DNA of 64,000 bases from Euryarchaeota archaeon UBA256 (GCA_002494645.1 DACE01000010.1:118856-182855), one strand, 5' to 3'. Counted from the first letter of the stretch, positions 1-9,626 are shown. Notes: generated by a model not told the origin, from the letters alone. A program made the numbers and translations.

Positions 1-1
1 A

Positions 2-313
2 GCAGAGGGTACGACCAATCTTGAAGAGCATGCAACGGTGGCACACGACCGAATGAGTTTGGTGAATACCATGTCACAAGAAGTTGGTATCGTTCGTACG
101 AATCAACGCCTCAAACGTGCAAAGCGTCGTTTGTCACTCTTCAATGAAGAAATTGATCTCATTTGGAGGGCATCACGACCTGCACGGGAAATCGTGGAAC
201 TTCGAAACCTCGCACTGATTGGTAGGTTGGTTGTTGATGATGCTTTGAGCAAGAAAGCAAATGCTGGTTTGCATTACAACATTGACCTCGTCAAGGATGA
301 CAAGCGAGAATAA
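2..313 (+). CDS. nadB: L-aspartate oxidase, C-terminal end (5' truncated by window)
   Basis: The reading frame is open to the left edge, so about 104 C-terminal residues of a longer protein are present. The segment matches the helical C-terminal domain of L-aspartate oxidase: a GIVRTNQRLKRA helix, the ELRNLALIGRLVVDDAL helix, and the ending NAGLHYNIDL, which corresponds to the family's RGLHYTLDYP motif. NadB is the flavoprotein that oxidises L-aspartate to iminoaspartate, the first step of NAD synthesis. The FAD domain and active site lie outside the window, so activity cannot be judged. The gene converges on panE and overlaps its 3' end by 23 bases. Confidence 0.8.
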   Translation, partial: AEGTTNLEEHATVAHDRMSLVNTMSQEVGIVRTNQRLKRAKRRLSLFNEEIDLIWRASRPAREIVELRNLALIGRLVVDDALSKKANAGLHYNIDLVKDDKRE

Positions 314-1220
314 GCGAGGTCATGAGTTGATTCACGGGCACCTCGAGCCCGTGGCCTTCAGCGATTCTGACAATCGCTTGGTTCAGTGATTCAATCTCCG
401 TTGCTCTACCTCGTTTGATGTCCTGTAGCATGCTGCAGGAATTTTCTCGTGTCGATTCGAGAACCTGGCGGAGAAGATGTTCAAAACCTGCCTCATCAAC
501 CACGCTAATTCGCTCCAAGCGGGCTACCTTTGCTGCCTCGCGGTAAATGGCCATGCAGGCGTCAAACAATCCTGCTGAAAGCAACGCCCCGTTTTTCACC
601 CCAGCGAGGGCTGCGAGAGGATTGATGGACAGATTCAGCAGAACCTTGCCCCAAATCATTTCGTCTGCATCGGGCATCAATATGGGTGAAAGAGAGGCGG
701 ATTCAAGAAGTTGAACAAGGCTCTCAACTGATGCGGGAGTGGGTCCAAAGGGAGTTGAGGCGAGATGAAGTTCGCCTTGACCTGCCCACCGAACAAGTCC
801 TTCGATTTCCTTGTAGGCGCCATGCGTTGTAGTTGCAGCAAGCGTACGATGTTGGCCAACGTATTGGGCAAGGGTCTGAAAGTGGCCCAGCCCGTTGGAA
901 AGGGCAAAGGCGACCCCTGTTTCCTTGAGTAAGGTTGCAGCAAGAGGGGCTAGCGAGACCACATCATAGGCTTTGGAAGCGATGATGACGACGTCAGAAC
1001 CAGCAACAAGTTCCTCCGGGAGTGGTAATTCCTCTACTGAGTGCAAAAAGCGTTCTGCTGCATGGGATCCGAGACCAAAACCATCGACCTCCAGTCCTTC
1101 AAGGATGACCCGTGCACCCCGCTCTCCTCTTCCGTGAAGGTGAATCTCATGGTTAGTTTGCGCTAGGGACGCTCCTAGAAGAGTACCGATTGAACCAATT
1201 CCAAGAATGGATATGCGCAT
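291..1220 (-). CDS. panE: 2-dehydropantoate 2-reductase (PanE/ApbA family)
   Basis: This 309-residue protein has the ketopantoate reductase layout. An N-terminal Rossmann fold carries the NADPH loop GIGSIG (residues 7-12). A C-terminal helical domain carries the signature WGKVLLNLSINPLAAL, whose Lys and Asn residues belong to the active site in PanE enzymes. The expected reaction is NADPH-dependent reduction of ketopantoate to pantoate for coenzyme A. A good ribosome site, GAGGT, lies 7 bases before the ATG and overlaps the stop of the upstream S2P-like gene, so the two are probably co-transcribed. Other members of the family act on other 2-oxoacids, so the substrate is inferred. Confidence 0.85.
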   Translation of the reverse strand: MRISILGIGSIGTLLGASLAQTNHEIHLHGRGERGARVILEGLEVDGFGLGSHAAERFLHSVEELPLPEELVAGSDVVIIASKAYDVVSLAPLAATLLKETGVAFALSNGLGHFQTLAQYVGQHRTLAATTTHGAYKEIEGLVRWAGQGELHLASTPFGPTPASVESLVQLLESASLSPILMPDADEMIWGKVLLNLSINPLAALAGVKNGALLSAGLFDACMAIYREAAKVARLERISVVDEAGFEHLLRQVLESTRENSCSMLQDIKRGRATEIESLNQAIVRIAEGHGLEVPVNQLMTSLILACHP

Positions 1221-1229
1221 AGGAATACC

Positions 1230-3761
1230 TCATTGATAACTGGCCAGGTGGAGGACCACCGTACCTGCATCGTAAGTCAACCACATGGTTGCAAGAGGTT
1301 CTTGAGGTGGAGAAAGTGTCAGCGTCGTGCTGCCTGATGAAAGTGCATCACCGTCCCAGTCATGCGTCCAGTCATCTCCAAATCCACCCTCTCTTGCCAA
1401 ACGGAAAGGAACCGATTCATTGGTTGGGTTGTGGAAGGTGATCGAATCCATACCTGCGTTGAGGAATGTCCCATTATAGGCGATTGCCCAAGGAGTTGTC
1501 CAAAACCGAGTGGTCGAATTCATCCAAGTCACGAGGAGTTCTGGCCCGTTCATGGCGGTAAAATTCAACCGAGGGTACGGTGAAAAAGGGTCATTACATA
1601 CGGTGATGTTGGCTCCATTTTCAACGTGAAGCGTTAGATTCTGATCCCCATCAATGACGGGAATTGAACCTACTGAACGGATACTCGTATCCCAAATCCA
1701 AGCTCCTTCTGAGGGGCGAGCAGGTGGACTTACACTGGCGTTGATGGGGCAGAAGGCTTCATTCTCCAACAACACGCCACCTTCACCCAAGAGAGCACCC
1801 CAAGATTGGAACTCATCACCCGTAATGGTCCAGCCGTCCTCGGGCACATAGGCGATACGCGGCCCACTGGCGGGCAGAAGTGGAGTGAAGGTGTCGTTAT
1901 TGATGTGGATGGTGGCCATACTTGGTTCAAACACAAGTGGGTCGAGACCACGTAAACAAAAGACATCGGGCACGTCCAGAAGTGATGCATTCATGCCGGA
2001 TTCACCATCAATTTGAACGAGTGATGTTTGAATTCCTTGGAGTTGGGATTCAGTGATACTAAGGTTGAGTTCAACGGATTGGATGAGTTCACCAAAAAGG
2101 TCAACGCAGCGCAATACTGCATCGCCCGAATAAAGGTCGTACCATGTCTCAGCAGGGACGACTTCGAGAGCAGGACGTACCTGCATGGGCTCGATGTAGT
2201 AATTGTCATTCATCTCGACAATGTATGAGAAATTCGCTGCAGTCGGTGCCTGAGAACCCACCCAAGTGAGATTTAGCCAGAAAATTGCCGTTCGTTGAGG
2301 CAACAGGTCCGATCCACACCCAAACCCGTTTATTTGATGCATTGATTCGCCATCACAATCCCATTCAACCTCCCAATTCGTACGTTGCTGCTCAAAGAGT
2401 GCGTGTATGGCGTAGGGTTGCCGCAAGGATGACGGATTGGTAATTCGAACCTCATTATGTGACTTCCAGGTCATGTTCTCATCAAACACTGCTAACTCTG
2501 GTGATACGAGAACATAGGACATATCGGCATCCCATGATTCATCATGAAGAACGGGCTGTTGTGCAGGCAGTAAAAAGAGGAAGGTGATGAGTAAAAGCAT
2601 GCCCATTTTCCGGTGATCATCTTCGCTCAAACCCGATGTCTCGTCCAAGATGAGTGGAATACGGATGTCGTTGCCGAAAAAGAAGAGGAGTGGTAATAAG
2701 AGCGCCAAGACAAGATACCACAACGAGAATCCTCCAAAGACGTCAAACAAATAGGCGAAGAGTAAGATGGTCACAAAAAGAAGGCTTTGCGTACTTGAAC
2801 TTCGAGCGTCGAGCAGACCCATTCTCGCAATCAGCAGACGACCTCCTGGGAAGGTCGGAATGGGTAGAAGAGAAATCCAAGAAAAGAGAATGAGCATGCC
2901 ACCTGCATGAACGAATGGATGAGCCCATGCCATTCTGATGATGGCATCCTCAGCGATGAATTCTGTTGCGATGAGGCTCAAGAATACTGGTGATACGGTG
3001 ATAAGCGGCATGGCTGTTGACTCGAGGTACTCTGGCGTGAGGCCAATGCCCAACATCAAGAGAATGATTCCAGCTACACCGAGAACGAGTGGCACAGAAA
3101 GAGCGGTGTGGCCGAGTGCGGCCCGATTAGGCCAGGGGCGCGCATCCATTCTGGGCATGGTTGGAATCAGAAGAATACCGAAGGGCCAAAACAGCCACTC
3201 CGCGGGGAAAAGACCGAGGGCGTAAAGCGCTATGGTGAAGTCTGGAACAGGCATGATATGTCCGCTGCGAACGCCAAAGCGATGAGCGATGCGCCGTTGA
3301 ATAAACGAGGCAAAAAGTAGAACGCCGATAATTGGCAAGGTATAACCGACAAGAGCATCCACAAATGAAGACGAATGAAACCACCCGTCATCGGGACGAG
3401 CCGAACGCATCCACACATCGCCAGCAAGGGTGAGAGTCAAAAACGAGAGCACCCAAAAGAGAAACACGCTGTTCAAGCGTGGGAATTGACGTTCTGGAGC
3501 GGGAAGTACCGTCAACACCCATTCATCATCCCGTGTTAACTTCGCCATCCATCCCAAGCGTTCGAGATGCTTGTTAATTCTACTCAATTCTTCATTGATT
3601 TCCACTCCATCCTTGGGCATGACGCACCAAGAAGGCCACCTGCCACCGTTATCGCTCAGGATGTGAACGTAGGTTGAGAGGATGGATTCAAGCAAATCAT
3701 GCTGTGTCCAAGCACGCTTGTGATGTGGAAGGGAATCTTCGGCAGTCACTGACTCGTCCAT
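1230..3761 (-). CDS. S2P/EGY-like membrane protein, probable pseudoprotease, with large extracytoplasmic domain
   Basis: The protein has 843 residues. Residues 15-95 resemble the soluble N-terminal domain of archaeal and plant EGY-type site-2 proteases. A membrane region of about eight helices follows (about 97-400). It keeps family landmarks: HRFGVRSG (160-167), PNRAALG (211-217), AHPFVHAGG (280-288) and SLLPIP (297-302). The zinc HExxH position instead reads ASFIQ (151-155). The second metal motif NLLPxxxLDGG reads SLLPIPTFPGG, with Pro305 where the Asp should be. Proteolysis is therefore unlikely. Residues about 405-843 form a long outside domain rich in NxS/T glycosylation sites. It lies 9 bases upstream of panE. 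The homology is seen by motif alignment; the function (chaperone, scaffold or sensor) is unknown. Confidence 0.6.
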   Translation of the reverse strand: MDESVTAEDSLPHHKRAWTQHDLLESILSTYVHILSDNGGRWPSWCVMPKDGVEINEELSRINKHLERLGWMAKLTRDDEWVLTVLPAPERQFPRLNSVFLFWVLSFLTLTLAGDVWMRSARPDDGWFHSSSFVDALVGYTLPIIGVLLFASFIQRRIAHRFGVRSGHIMPVPDFTIALYALGLFPAEWLFWPFGILLIPTMPRMDARPWPNRAALGHTALSVPLVLGVAGIILLMLGIGLTPEYLESTAMPLITVSPVFLSLIATEFIAEDAIIRMAWAHPFVHAGGMLILFSWISLLPIPTFPGGRLLIARMGLLDARSSSTQSLLFVTILLFAYLFDVFGGFSLWYLVLALLLPLLFFFGNDIRIPLILDETSGLSEDDHRKMGMLLLITFLFLLPAQQPVLHDESWDADMSYVLVSPELAVFDENMTWKSHNEVRITNPSSLRQPYAIHALFEQQRTNWEVEWDCDGESMHQINGFGCGSDLLPQRTAIFWLNLTWVGSQAPTAANFSYIVEMNDNYYIEPMQVRPALEVVPAETWYDLYSGDAVLRCVDLFGELIQSVELNLSITESQLQGIQTSLVQIDGESGMNASLLDVPDVFCLRGLDPLVFEPSMATIHINNDTFTPLLPASGPRIAYVPEDGWTITGDEFQSWGALLGEGGVLLENEAFCPINASVSPPARPSEGAWIWDTSIRSVGSIPVIDGDQNLTLHVENGANITVCNDPFSPYPRLNFTAMNGPELLVTWMNSTTRFWTTPWAIAYNGTFLNAGMDSITFHNPTNESVPFRLAREGGFGDDWTHDWDGDALSSGSTTLTLSPPQEPLATMWLTYDAGTVVLHLASYQ

Positions 3762-3825
3762 TCATCTGCCCCCCTTGTCAAACCGGTGAGGCCCATCCCC
3801 AATGAATCCCTCGTTAAAGCGGAAC

Positions 3826-4443
3826 TCACTTATTCTTGAATCGCTTCAAACGGAATGTCTCTTCCCGCTCCATTTCTTCAAGACGAAGTTGGATGAAGAC
3901 TTTCGCTTCTTCAAGTTCTGGGATGACTTTGAACTCCAAAGCATTGACACGCCGTTTGGTAGCTTCAATTTCAGCAAGAAGGCGCTTCAATGTAGCCTCC
4001 ATTTCAGATGCCGTCACGATCTTCTCAATCAGTTCACTGAAGGAATCACTTGCCTCATCAATGTAGGGTGAAGAACCAATAAAACCGATTCCTCGCTCAG
4101 CAAAGGTTGACTTGAGATTGGTACCAGTCACGCTGGGGACAACCACTCCCATGATGTTGCGGCGTTCAACTTCAACTTCCGGGTGTGCAGAGTTGGCAAT
4201 AGCAGCGGCTCGAACGGCCAATCCACCTTCAATGGCATTAGCGAGGTCGATACGAGTTTTGGCCAGTGCATAGGCGGCGGTCAAATCTCGCTTGGCTTCA
4301 ATCATTTCAGCAAGAAGTTGTCTGAATTCATGGAACAAACCGTCACGCTTCATTTTCAGAAGTTTGTAACCGTTTTTTGTTTGTTTGATACGGCCTTTGA
4401 GCTTGATGAGTTCGCTGCGGGTTGGTTTAATGTCCAATGCCAT
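3826..4443 (-). CDS. atpD: A-type ATP synthase subunit D
   Basis: This 205-residue, helix-rich protein starts with the family hallmark KPTRSELIKLKGRIK and continues with KLLKMKRDGLFHEF. Subunit D is the long coiled-coil central axle that turns inside the A3B3 hexamer and links it to the membrane rotor. The two long helices (about 1-75 and 140-195) flank a short globular part. I start it at the ATG at 4443, preceded by GAGGTGAG. A GTG three codons earlier lies inside that ribosome site and is not a credible start. It is the last gene of the ATP synthase operon, 34 bases after atpB. Confidence 0.93.
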   Translation of the reverse strand: MALDIKPTRSELIKLKGRIKQTKNGYKLLKMKRDGLFHEFRQLLAEMIEAKRDLTAAYALAKTRIDLANAIEGGLAVRAAAIANSAHPEVEVERRNIMGVVVPSVTGTNLKSTFAERGIGFIGSSPYIDEASDSFSELIEKIVTASEMEATLKRLLAEIEATKRRVNALEFKVIPELEEAKVFIQLRLEEMEREETFRLKRFKNK

Positions 4444-4477
4444 CGATCTCACCTCGTTCTTCGTTCACCGTTGTCGT

Positions 4478-5857
4478 TCAATCGCGATTGTCGGGATGGT
4501 ACTTTTCAATCCACTTCTGGTCGAGGCGGACAAGATACTTGGTGTCAATTGATGACATCAATGTCCAACACAAATCGAGGGTCTCCTCAATTGAGCGGTC
4601 CTCATCACGGGTTTGGCGAAGGAACTTGTCCTCAAATACACCAGAGAAATCCAACAATTGCTTGTCACGCTCGTTGAGTGCATCTTCACCAACGATGGCA
4701 ACGAGTCCTCGAAGTTCACGACCTTGAGCGTAGGCAGCGTACATCTGGTCGGAAACCGACTTGTGGTCTTCACGAGTCGTCTTCTCACCGATACAGGACC
4801 CCATCAGTCGTGAGAGAGATGGAAGAACGTTGATGGGCGGATAGATACCCTGTTGGTGCAGTTCACGAGAAATCACAATCTGGCCTTCGGTAATGTAACC
4901 GGAAAGATCCGGAATTGGGTGAGTGATATCGTCACCAGGCATGGTCAAAATCGGGAATTGGGTGATTGAACCCTTCTTTCCTTTGACGATACCAGCACGC
5001 TCGTAGAGCATGGCTAAGTCAGTGTACATGTAACCGGGGTAACCACGACGTCCGGGGACTTCTTCACGTGCTGCACCGATTTGACGCAGGGCATCGCAAT
5101 AGTTGGTCATGTCAGTATAGATGACCAGAACGTGGTAGTCTTTCTCAAAGGCGAGGTATTCGGCTGCTGTGAGAGCGAGACGAGGGGTGATGATACGCTC
5201 AACTGCTGGGTCGTCAGCGAGATTAACGAACAACACAGCATTTTCCAAGGCACCAGTACGCTCCAAATCAGAACGGAAGAAGTTGTATTCTTCAGCGGTA
5301 ATTCCCATTGCACAGAAGACAACAATAAATTCTTCATCGGAGTCCTTCAGTTTCGCTTGTCGAGCAATTTGCAGCGCAATGTCATTGTGTGGAAGACCAG
5401 ACGCCGAGAAAATCGGCAGCTTTTGTCCACGAACAAGGCTCGTACACAAATCAATAGCTGAAACTCCAGTTTGAATGAAATCATTCGGGCTCTGTCGGCT
5501 GTAGGGGTTGATAGCAGCACCGATAATGTCTGCCTTCTCATCTGCAACGATTTCTGGTCCACCATCACGGGGGCGTCCTGCACCGTCGAGAATGCGACCG
5601 ACCAAGTCAGTGCTTACGGGGAGTTTGAAGACATCGCCCATGAAGGTAACACCGGTTTCACGGTTGATTTTTGCAGTTCCTTCAAACACTTGGACAATCA
5701 CCAAGTCGTCGGATGTGTCGAGTACTTGTCCGTTCTTGATGTCGCCATTTGCAAGGCGGAGTGTTACGATTTCACCAAAGGCAACAGGTTCAGTTTTGTT
5801 CAAAAAGACCAGCGGTCCTTTGACGTCAGTAATGGTTCGGTATTCTTTTCCAGTCAT
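4478..5857 (-). CDS. atpB: A-type ATP synthase subunit B (non-catalytic)
   Basis: The 459-residue protein has the beta-barrel, nucleotide-fold and helical-domain order of the A/V-type B subunit. It lacks a Walker A P-loop: the equivalent region reads SASGLPHNDIALQIARQ, which is normal for the regulatory, non-catalytic subunit. GYPGYMYTDLAMLYERAG and the PSLSRLM segment are family signatures. Three copies alternate with subunit A in the soluble head. The start is the ATG at 5857 with GGAGAGGAT just upstream; an in-frame extension of 15 codons would overlap atpA and has no better site. It begins 13 bases after the atpA stop. Confidence 0.95.
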   Translation of the reverse strand: MTGKEYRTITDVKGPLVFLNKTEPVAFGEIVTLRLANGDIKNGQVLDTSDDLVIVQVFEGTAKINRETGVTFMGDVFKLPVSTDLVGRILDGAGRPRDGGPEIVADEKADIIGAAINPYSRQSPNDFIQTGVSAIDLCTSLVRGQKLPIFSASGLPHNDIALQIARQAKLKDSDEEFIVVFCAMGITAEEYNFFRSDLERTGALENAVLFVNLADDPAVERIITPRLALTAAEYLAFEKDYHVLVIYTDMTNYCDALRQIGAAREEVPGRRGYPGYMYTDLAMLYERAGIVKGKKGSITQFPILTMPGDDITHPIPDLSGYITEGQIVISRELHQQGIYPPINVLPSLSRLMGSCIGEKTTREDHKSVSDQMYAAYAQGRELRGLVAIVGEDALNERDKQLLDFSGVFEDKFLRQTRDEDRSIEETLDLCWTLMSSIDTKYLVRLDQKWIEKYHPDNRD

Positions 5858-5870
5858 GTCAATCCTCTCC

Positions 5871-7610
5871 TCAGTTGGTCTCCACCGCATCGGCAATTTC
5901 ATCGTTCATTTTCTTGACCATTGAATCAATACGGTCAATGTATCCTTTCTCAAAGCGACCACGCATGAGGTCGGAACGAGCAGGGACGTTGACCACATCG
6001 TTCAGCAAAGCACCGTCCGCCATGGCGCTCTTTGCAGCGTCTTGGAAGGACAGAATGGCTTTAGCCATGTGGTATTGAAGGTGAATGTCACAGTAAGCAT
6101 CAACATCGTGGAATCCATTTTGTTGCAAGAAGAATTCACGAATCATTCGAGCGACTTCAAGGGTGAGTTGTTGGTCGACAGGAAGTGCATCGGAACCGAC
6201 CAATTGAACAATTTCTTGAAGTTCTGACTCAATTTGGAGCAGACCACTGATTTGGGTTCGGATTTCTGGGAAATCTTGGGCGATGTTGTCGCGGAACCAC
6301 TGATCCAAGCTTTGTGGATACAGAGAATACGAATTCAACCAGTTGATGGCAGGGAAGTGACGTTGACGAGCCAATCCTGCATCAAGACCCCAGAACACCT
6401 TGACAATTCGAAGCGTTCCTTGTGAAACGGGTTCAGAGATGTCACCACCAGGAGGCGAAACAGCACCGATAACGGTAACAGATCCGTCATCGCCGTTCAG
6501 CGTCTCAACACGGCCTGCGCGTTCATAGAACTCTGCAATTCGAGACGAGAGATAAGCAGGATATCCTTCTTCACCAGGCATTTCTTCCAGACGTGATGAG
6601 ATTTCACGCATGGCTTCTGCCCAACGAGAGGTTGAGTCGGCCATGAGGGCGACATCGTAACCCATGTCACGGAAGTATTCTGCAATGGTAATTCCAGTGT
6701 AAACTGATGCTTCACGGGCTGCGACAGGCATGTTGGATGTGTTGGCAATCATCACGGTTCGCTCCATCAAAGGTTTTCCAGTGTTTGGGTCAATCAAGTG
6801 AGGGAATTCGTCCAATACTTCAGTCATCTCGTTGCCACGCTCTCCACAGCCGATGTAAACCACAAGTTGTGCGTCGGAGTACTTTGCAAGCGATTGTTGT
6901 GTAACCGTTTTACCGGAACCGAATGGACCGGGGATTCCGGCTGCTCCACCCTTTGCGAGTGGGAACAGGAAGTCGAGAATTCGCATACCGGTCACAAGGG
7001 GTGTGTCAGGAGCGTACTTCTGTTGGAAAGGTCGGGGGGTTCGCACGGGCCACTTCTGCATCATTTGCATTTCAGTGCCGTCTTCGAGCACACAAACGGT
7101 TTGTGTGACGTTGAAATCTCCAGATTCAATGGACTTCACGGTGCCGCTGACGGTAGGGGGAACCATGATTTTGTGGATAATGGTGTCCGTTTCTTGAACG
7201 TGGCCAATCACCTGGCCGCCAACTACTGCATCGCCGGCAGCGACTTGTGGCTCAAAGGTCCAAATCTTTTCGAGGTCAAATGCATCTGCGTCAACACCAC
7301 GGGTGATGAACACGCCCATTTCCTTCTCGAGAGTGGGCAGAGGACGCTGGATACCGTCGTAAATTTGAGTCAAGAGACCGGGTCCCAACGAGACTGAGAG
7401 GGTCTCTTCGGTGTTCAACACAGGTTCACCTGGTCGGATACCAGAGGTATCTTCGTAAACTTGGATGACGGCTTTCTCGCCGTGCAGTTCAATCACTTCA
7501 CCCATCAGACCTTCGTGGCCGACTCGTACAACGTCATACATTGCTGCGCTCATGCCAGTGGCGGTCACGACGGGCCCCGAAATTCGGTAAATTACTCCTT
7601 CATTGCTCAT
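5871..7610 (-). CDS. atpA: A-type ATP synthase subunit A (catalytic)
   Basis: This is the 579-residue catalytic subunit, which makes ATP when ions flow inward. Walker A is GPFGSGKT (residues 228-235), followed by the catalytic GCGERGNEM loop and the SRWAEAMREIS region. The extra non-homologous insert typical of A/V-type A subunits lies around residues 110-190. No intein interrupts the P-loop, although some archaeal copies carry one there. A strong ribosome site, AGGAGATGA, precedes the ATG. It sits between atpF and atpB in the usual archaeal order. Confidence 0.97.
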   Translation of the reverse strand: MSNEGVIYRISGPVVTATGMSAAMYDVVRVGHEGLMGEVIELHGEKAVIQVYEDTSGIRPGEPVLNTEETLSVSLGPGLLTQIYDGIQRPLPTLEKEMGVFITRGVDADAFDLEKIWTFEPQVAAGDAVVGGQVIGHVQETDTIIHKIMVPPTVSGTVKSIESGDFNVTQTVCVLEDGTEMQMMQKWPVRTPRPFQQKYAPDTPLVTGMRILDFLFPLAKGGAAGIPGPFGSGKTVTQQSLAKYSDAQLVVYIGCGERGNEMTEVLDEFPHLIDPNTGKPLMERTVMIANTSNMPVAAREASVYTGITIAEYFRDMGYDVALMADSTSRWAEAMREISSRLEEMPGEEGYPAYLSSRIAEFYERAGRVETLNGDDGSVTVIGAVSPPGGDISEPVSQGTLRIVKVFWGLDAGLARQRHFPAINWLNSYSLYPQSLDQWFRDNIAQDFPEIRTQISGLLQIESELQEIVQLVGSDALPVDQQLTLEVARMIREFFLQQNGFHDVDAYCDIHLQYHMAKAILSFQDAAKSAMADGALLNDVVNVPARSDLMRGRFEKGYIDRIDSMVKKMNDEIADAVETN

Positions 7611-7638
7611 TTTTTCATCTCCTGGTTTGGTTGGAAGT

Positions 7639-7938
7639 TCACTTCCACAAATCGACTCCTATTGCCTTGCGAATGGTATCACGCAAAGCGGTGTCCTCCT
7701 CCGTACCGATGCCAAGAACGGTAGGAGAAACGGACGCAGAGAGTTGATCGCGCAACCGCTCTGGCAAGTCGGCAAGCATGGCGGAGTCGACCACCACGAT
7801 ACCAACTGACTTGTTGTTGAGTAGGGAACGAAGGGTTGAGTGCAGAGCCTCTTCACCTTCAGGATTGTGCAGGTCCGAGAGACCTGCGAGTTGGAAGCCC
7901 AACGTGAATGCGGGGGAGCCGACGACTGAAATCTCCAT
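7639..7938 (-). CDS. atpF: A-type ATP synthase subunit F
   Basis: The 99-residue protein has the small Rossmann-like fold of subunit F. It opens with the strand MEISVVGSPAFTLGFQLAG, has a central strand SVGIVVVDSAM, and ends in a helix. This stalk subunit contacts subunit D and, in studied archaea, modulates activity of the head. The match rests on length, the GSPAFTLGFQLAG motif and position between atpC and atpA. GAGGTGAT lies 7 bases before the ATG, and the gene begins 9 bases after the atpC stop. Confidence 0.9.
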   Translation of the reverse strand: MEISVVGSPAFTLGFQLAGLSDLHNPEGEEALHSTLRSLLNNKSVGIVVVDSAMLADLPERLRDQLSASVSPTVLGIGTEEDTALRDTIRKAIGVDLWK

Positions 7939-7947
7939 ACGATCACC

Positions 7948-8988
7948 TCAAAGAACGTGAGCCTCCAACACTTCGGAAGACAAGCCCGCTAGACGACCTC
8001 GTACAATCAGGCGCAAATCTGACACTTCCTGGACCTTCATGGCCACGTAATGAATGATCGGGAGGGCGGATACGGGATGGAGGTAGCTCATCCGTTGCAT
8101 CATAGCATACTCTCGTCCTTTCATCCATGTGACGACAGGGTCAAGACTTCGGGTGGAGGTAGCTTCCTCCAAGACGCTTTCGAACTCGGTCATGTCAAAT
8201 CGGTCACCTGAACGAAGAAGGTCAAGCATGGCCTCACGACCACCGGTTGCAATGGATGAGAACATCCGTTTTGGAATCAGTCGGCCTCCGGGAATAAGCA
8301 AATGAACGAGTTGTTCAGATGCAATGCCCGCAGAATCGGCTTCAAGGATATTGACGATGTTTCGATGGTCTATTTCTGCAGCAAACAACCTCGCTAAGAA
8401 GCGAGCTGGCGCTCCCTTCGACTGAATGAGAGCGCGTTGAGATGCTGCGTAATAATGACGGTCAAGAGCGTCTTCGTAATCTGCGAGTGAACCATCTTCA
8501 GGGACCTTGGCGAGTGCGGTACCAAAGGACTTGCGTCGCATGAGTACCGCTGCTGCTCTTAGGTCATCACAACTTTCGACAACCTTGAGCCAAGGTGTGT
8601 TCACATCGTTGATTTCTGGAAGGATACTATTGCCTACTTCTTCAACCGAAACTTCGTTGTGAATAGCCCTCAATACGGCTTTTGCATTTTGGTATTCGAA
8701 GCGTGAAGTGTAAATCTCAATCAAAGGGCGTATGCTTCGGTTGGACATGTTGACAATATCGGTGAGTTCACCCTCAAGATTGTGCGTGAGGGCAGCTTCA
8801 ACCAAGTCTCCACCGCTGAGTTTCCCAGCATAGAGGTCTATTTCCGTACGATATCCGATGTCCCCCACAGCCACTGTCAACTGATCAACCGACTGGTTGA
8901 TGAGTTGACGCAGACGCGCTCGGTCAGCCAACTTCTGCCGTCGTGCCTTGGCACGTGAGACGACATAGGGAGTGTTTCCGAGCATCAT
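7948..8988 (-). CDS. atpC: A-type ATP synthase subunit C
   Basis: The 346-residue, almost entirely helical protein matches the V-type d/A-type C subunit, the funnel-shaped socket between the central stalk and the membrane c-ring. Conserved features include the NTPYVVSRAKARR start and repeated helical segments such as RFEYQNAKAVLRAIHN and EIDHRNIVNILEA, which are tandem copies of the family's three-fold repeat. The likely start is the ATG at 8988, five bases after AAGGTGA. The GTG at 8997 lies within that ribosome site. Its neighbours are atpE upstream and atpF downstream. Confidence 0.92.
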   Translation of the reverse strand: MMLGNTPYVVSRAKARRQKLADRARLRQLINQSVDQLTVAVGDIGYRTEIDLYAGKLSGGDLVEAALTHNLEGELTDIVNMSNRSIRPLIEIYTSRFEYQNAKAVLRAIHNEVSVEEVGNSILPEINDVNTPWLKVVESCDDLRAAAVLMRRKSFGTALAKVPEDGSLADYEDALDRHYYAASQRALIQSKGAPARFLARLFAAEIDHRNIVNILEADSAGIASEQLVHLLIPGGRLIPKRMFSSIATGGREAMLDLLRSGDRFDMTEFESVLEEATSTRSLDPVVTWMKGREYAMMQRMSYLHPVSALPIIHYVAMKVQEVSDLRLIVRGRLAGLSSEVLEAHVL

Positions 8989-9002
8989 GAGATTCACCTT
9001 CT

Positions 9003-9566
9003 TTATCCAAACAGAGTTTCGTTAACCGCAGAGAGATGGTTGGACCATGCACGCTGCAACATGTTGTCAAAGCGCATATCAAATGATACAGAGCCATCTT
9101 CAGCCTCGAGGATAAATCCTCCGAGCCCCTCAACGCTCTCTGCGATCTTTCGGTCGCCAGCAGCCTTGGTGATAGCAGCACGGTCAAGTTCAACCGGTCG
9201 AATGACAAATTTACCCTTTGCCAATTTCTCAGATTCGCTGAGAAGTGATTTCAAGAGCGCTGCTCGTCCTTTCATGCCGGGGTCGGCAATGTGGTCTCGG
9301 GCGGCATCAAGGGTTGCATCCAGTACCTTTCGTCGCGCCACGAGGATGTCCTGTTGGTTCGATTGTCGGGCGCTGGCAACCAACTCACGAGCGAGTTGGC
9401 CTGCTTCCTTTTCTGCACGCTGCTTTGCTTCAGTTTGCATGTCGCTGACTTTGGCTTCTGCATCGGCCAGCAGTTGTTTGGCCTCTGCTTTCGCAGCCTT
9501 AATCAGCGCTTTCGCTTCTTTTTCAGCCGAAGCAGCAATGTCTTGGGCAAGTGTTTCTAATGTCAT
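9003..9566 (-). CDS. atpE: A-type ATP synthase subunit E
   Basis: This 187-residue protein forms part of the peripheral stalk with subunit H. Residues 1-80 are a charged, Ala/Lys/Glu-rich coiled coil (KAEAKQLLADAEAKVSDMQ), and residues 90-187 form the globular C-terminal domain ending in LSAVNETLFG. It anchors the A3B3 head against rotation. A clear ribosome site, GGAGATGA, lies upstream of the ATG. Length and position between atpK and atpC agree with the archaeal operon. Confidence 0.92.
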   Translation of the reverse strand: MTLETLAQDIAASAEKEAKALIKAAKAEAKQLLADAEAKVSDMQTEAKQRAEKEAGQLARELVASARQSNQQDILVARRKVLDATLDAARDHIADPGMKGRAALLKSLLSESEKLAKGKFVIRPVELDRAAITKAAGDRKIAESVEGLGGFILEAEDGSVSFDMRFDNMLQRAWSNHLSAVNETLFG

Positions 9567-9626
9567 TCTTTCATCTCCTTCATCGTTCGTTCGATTGGGC
9601 CTTCGCCCAACGGAAACCGTTTCTCC

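Noticed and set aside
3762..3825. Transcription terminator after the ATP synthase operon
   Set aside because: No hairpin or T-run could be seen in this short gap.
5871..7610. Intein in the catalytic ATP synthase subunit
   Set aside because: The P-loop GPFGSGKT is continuous and the length is normal.
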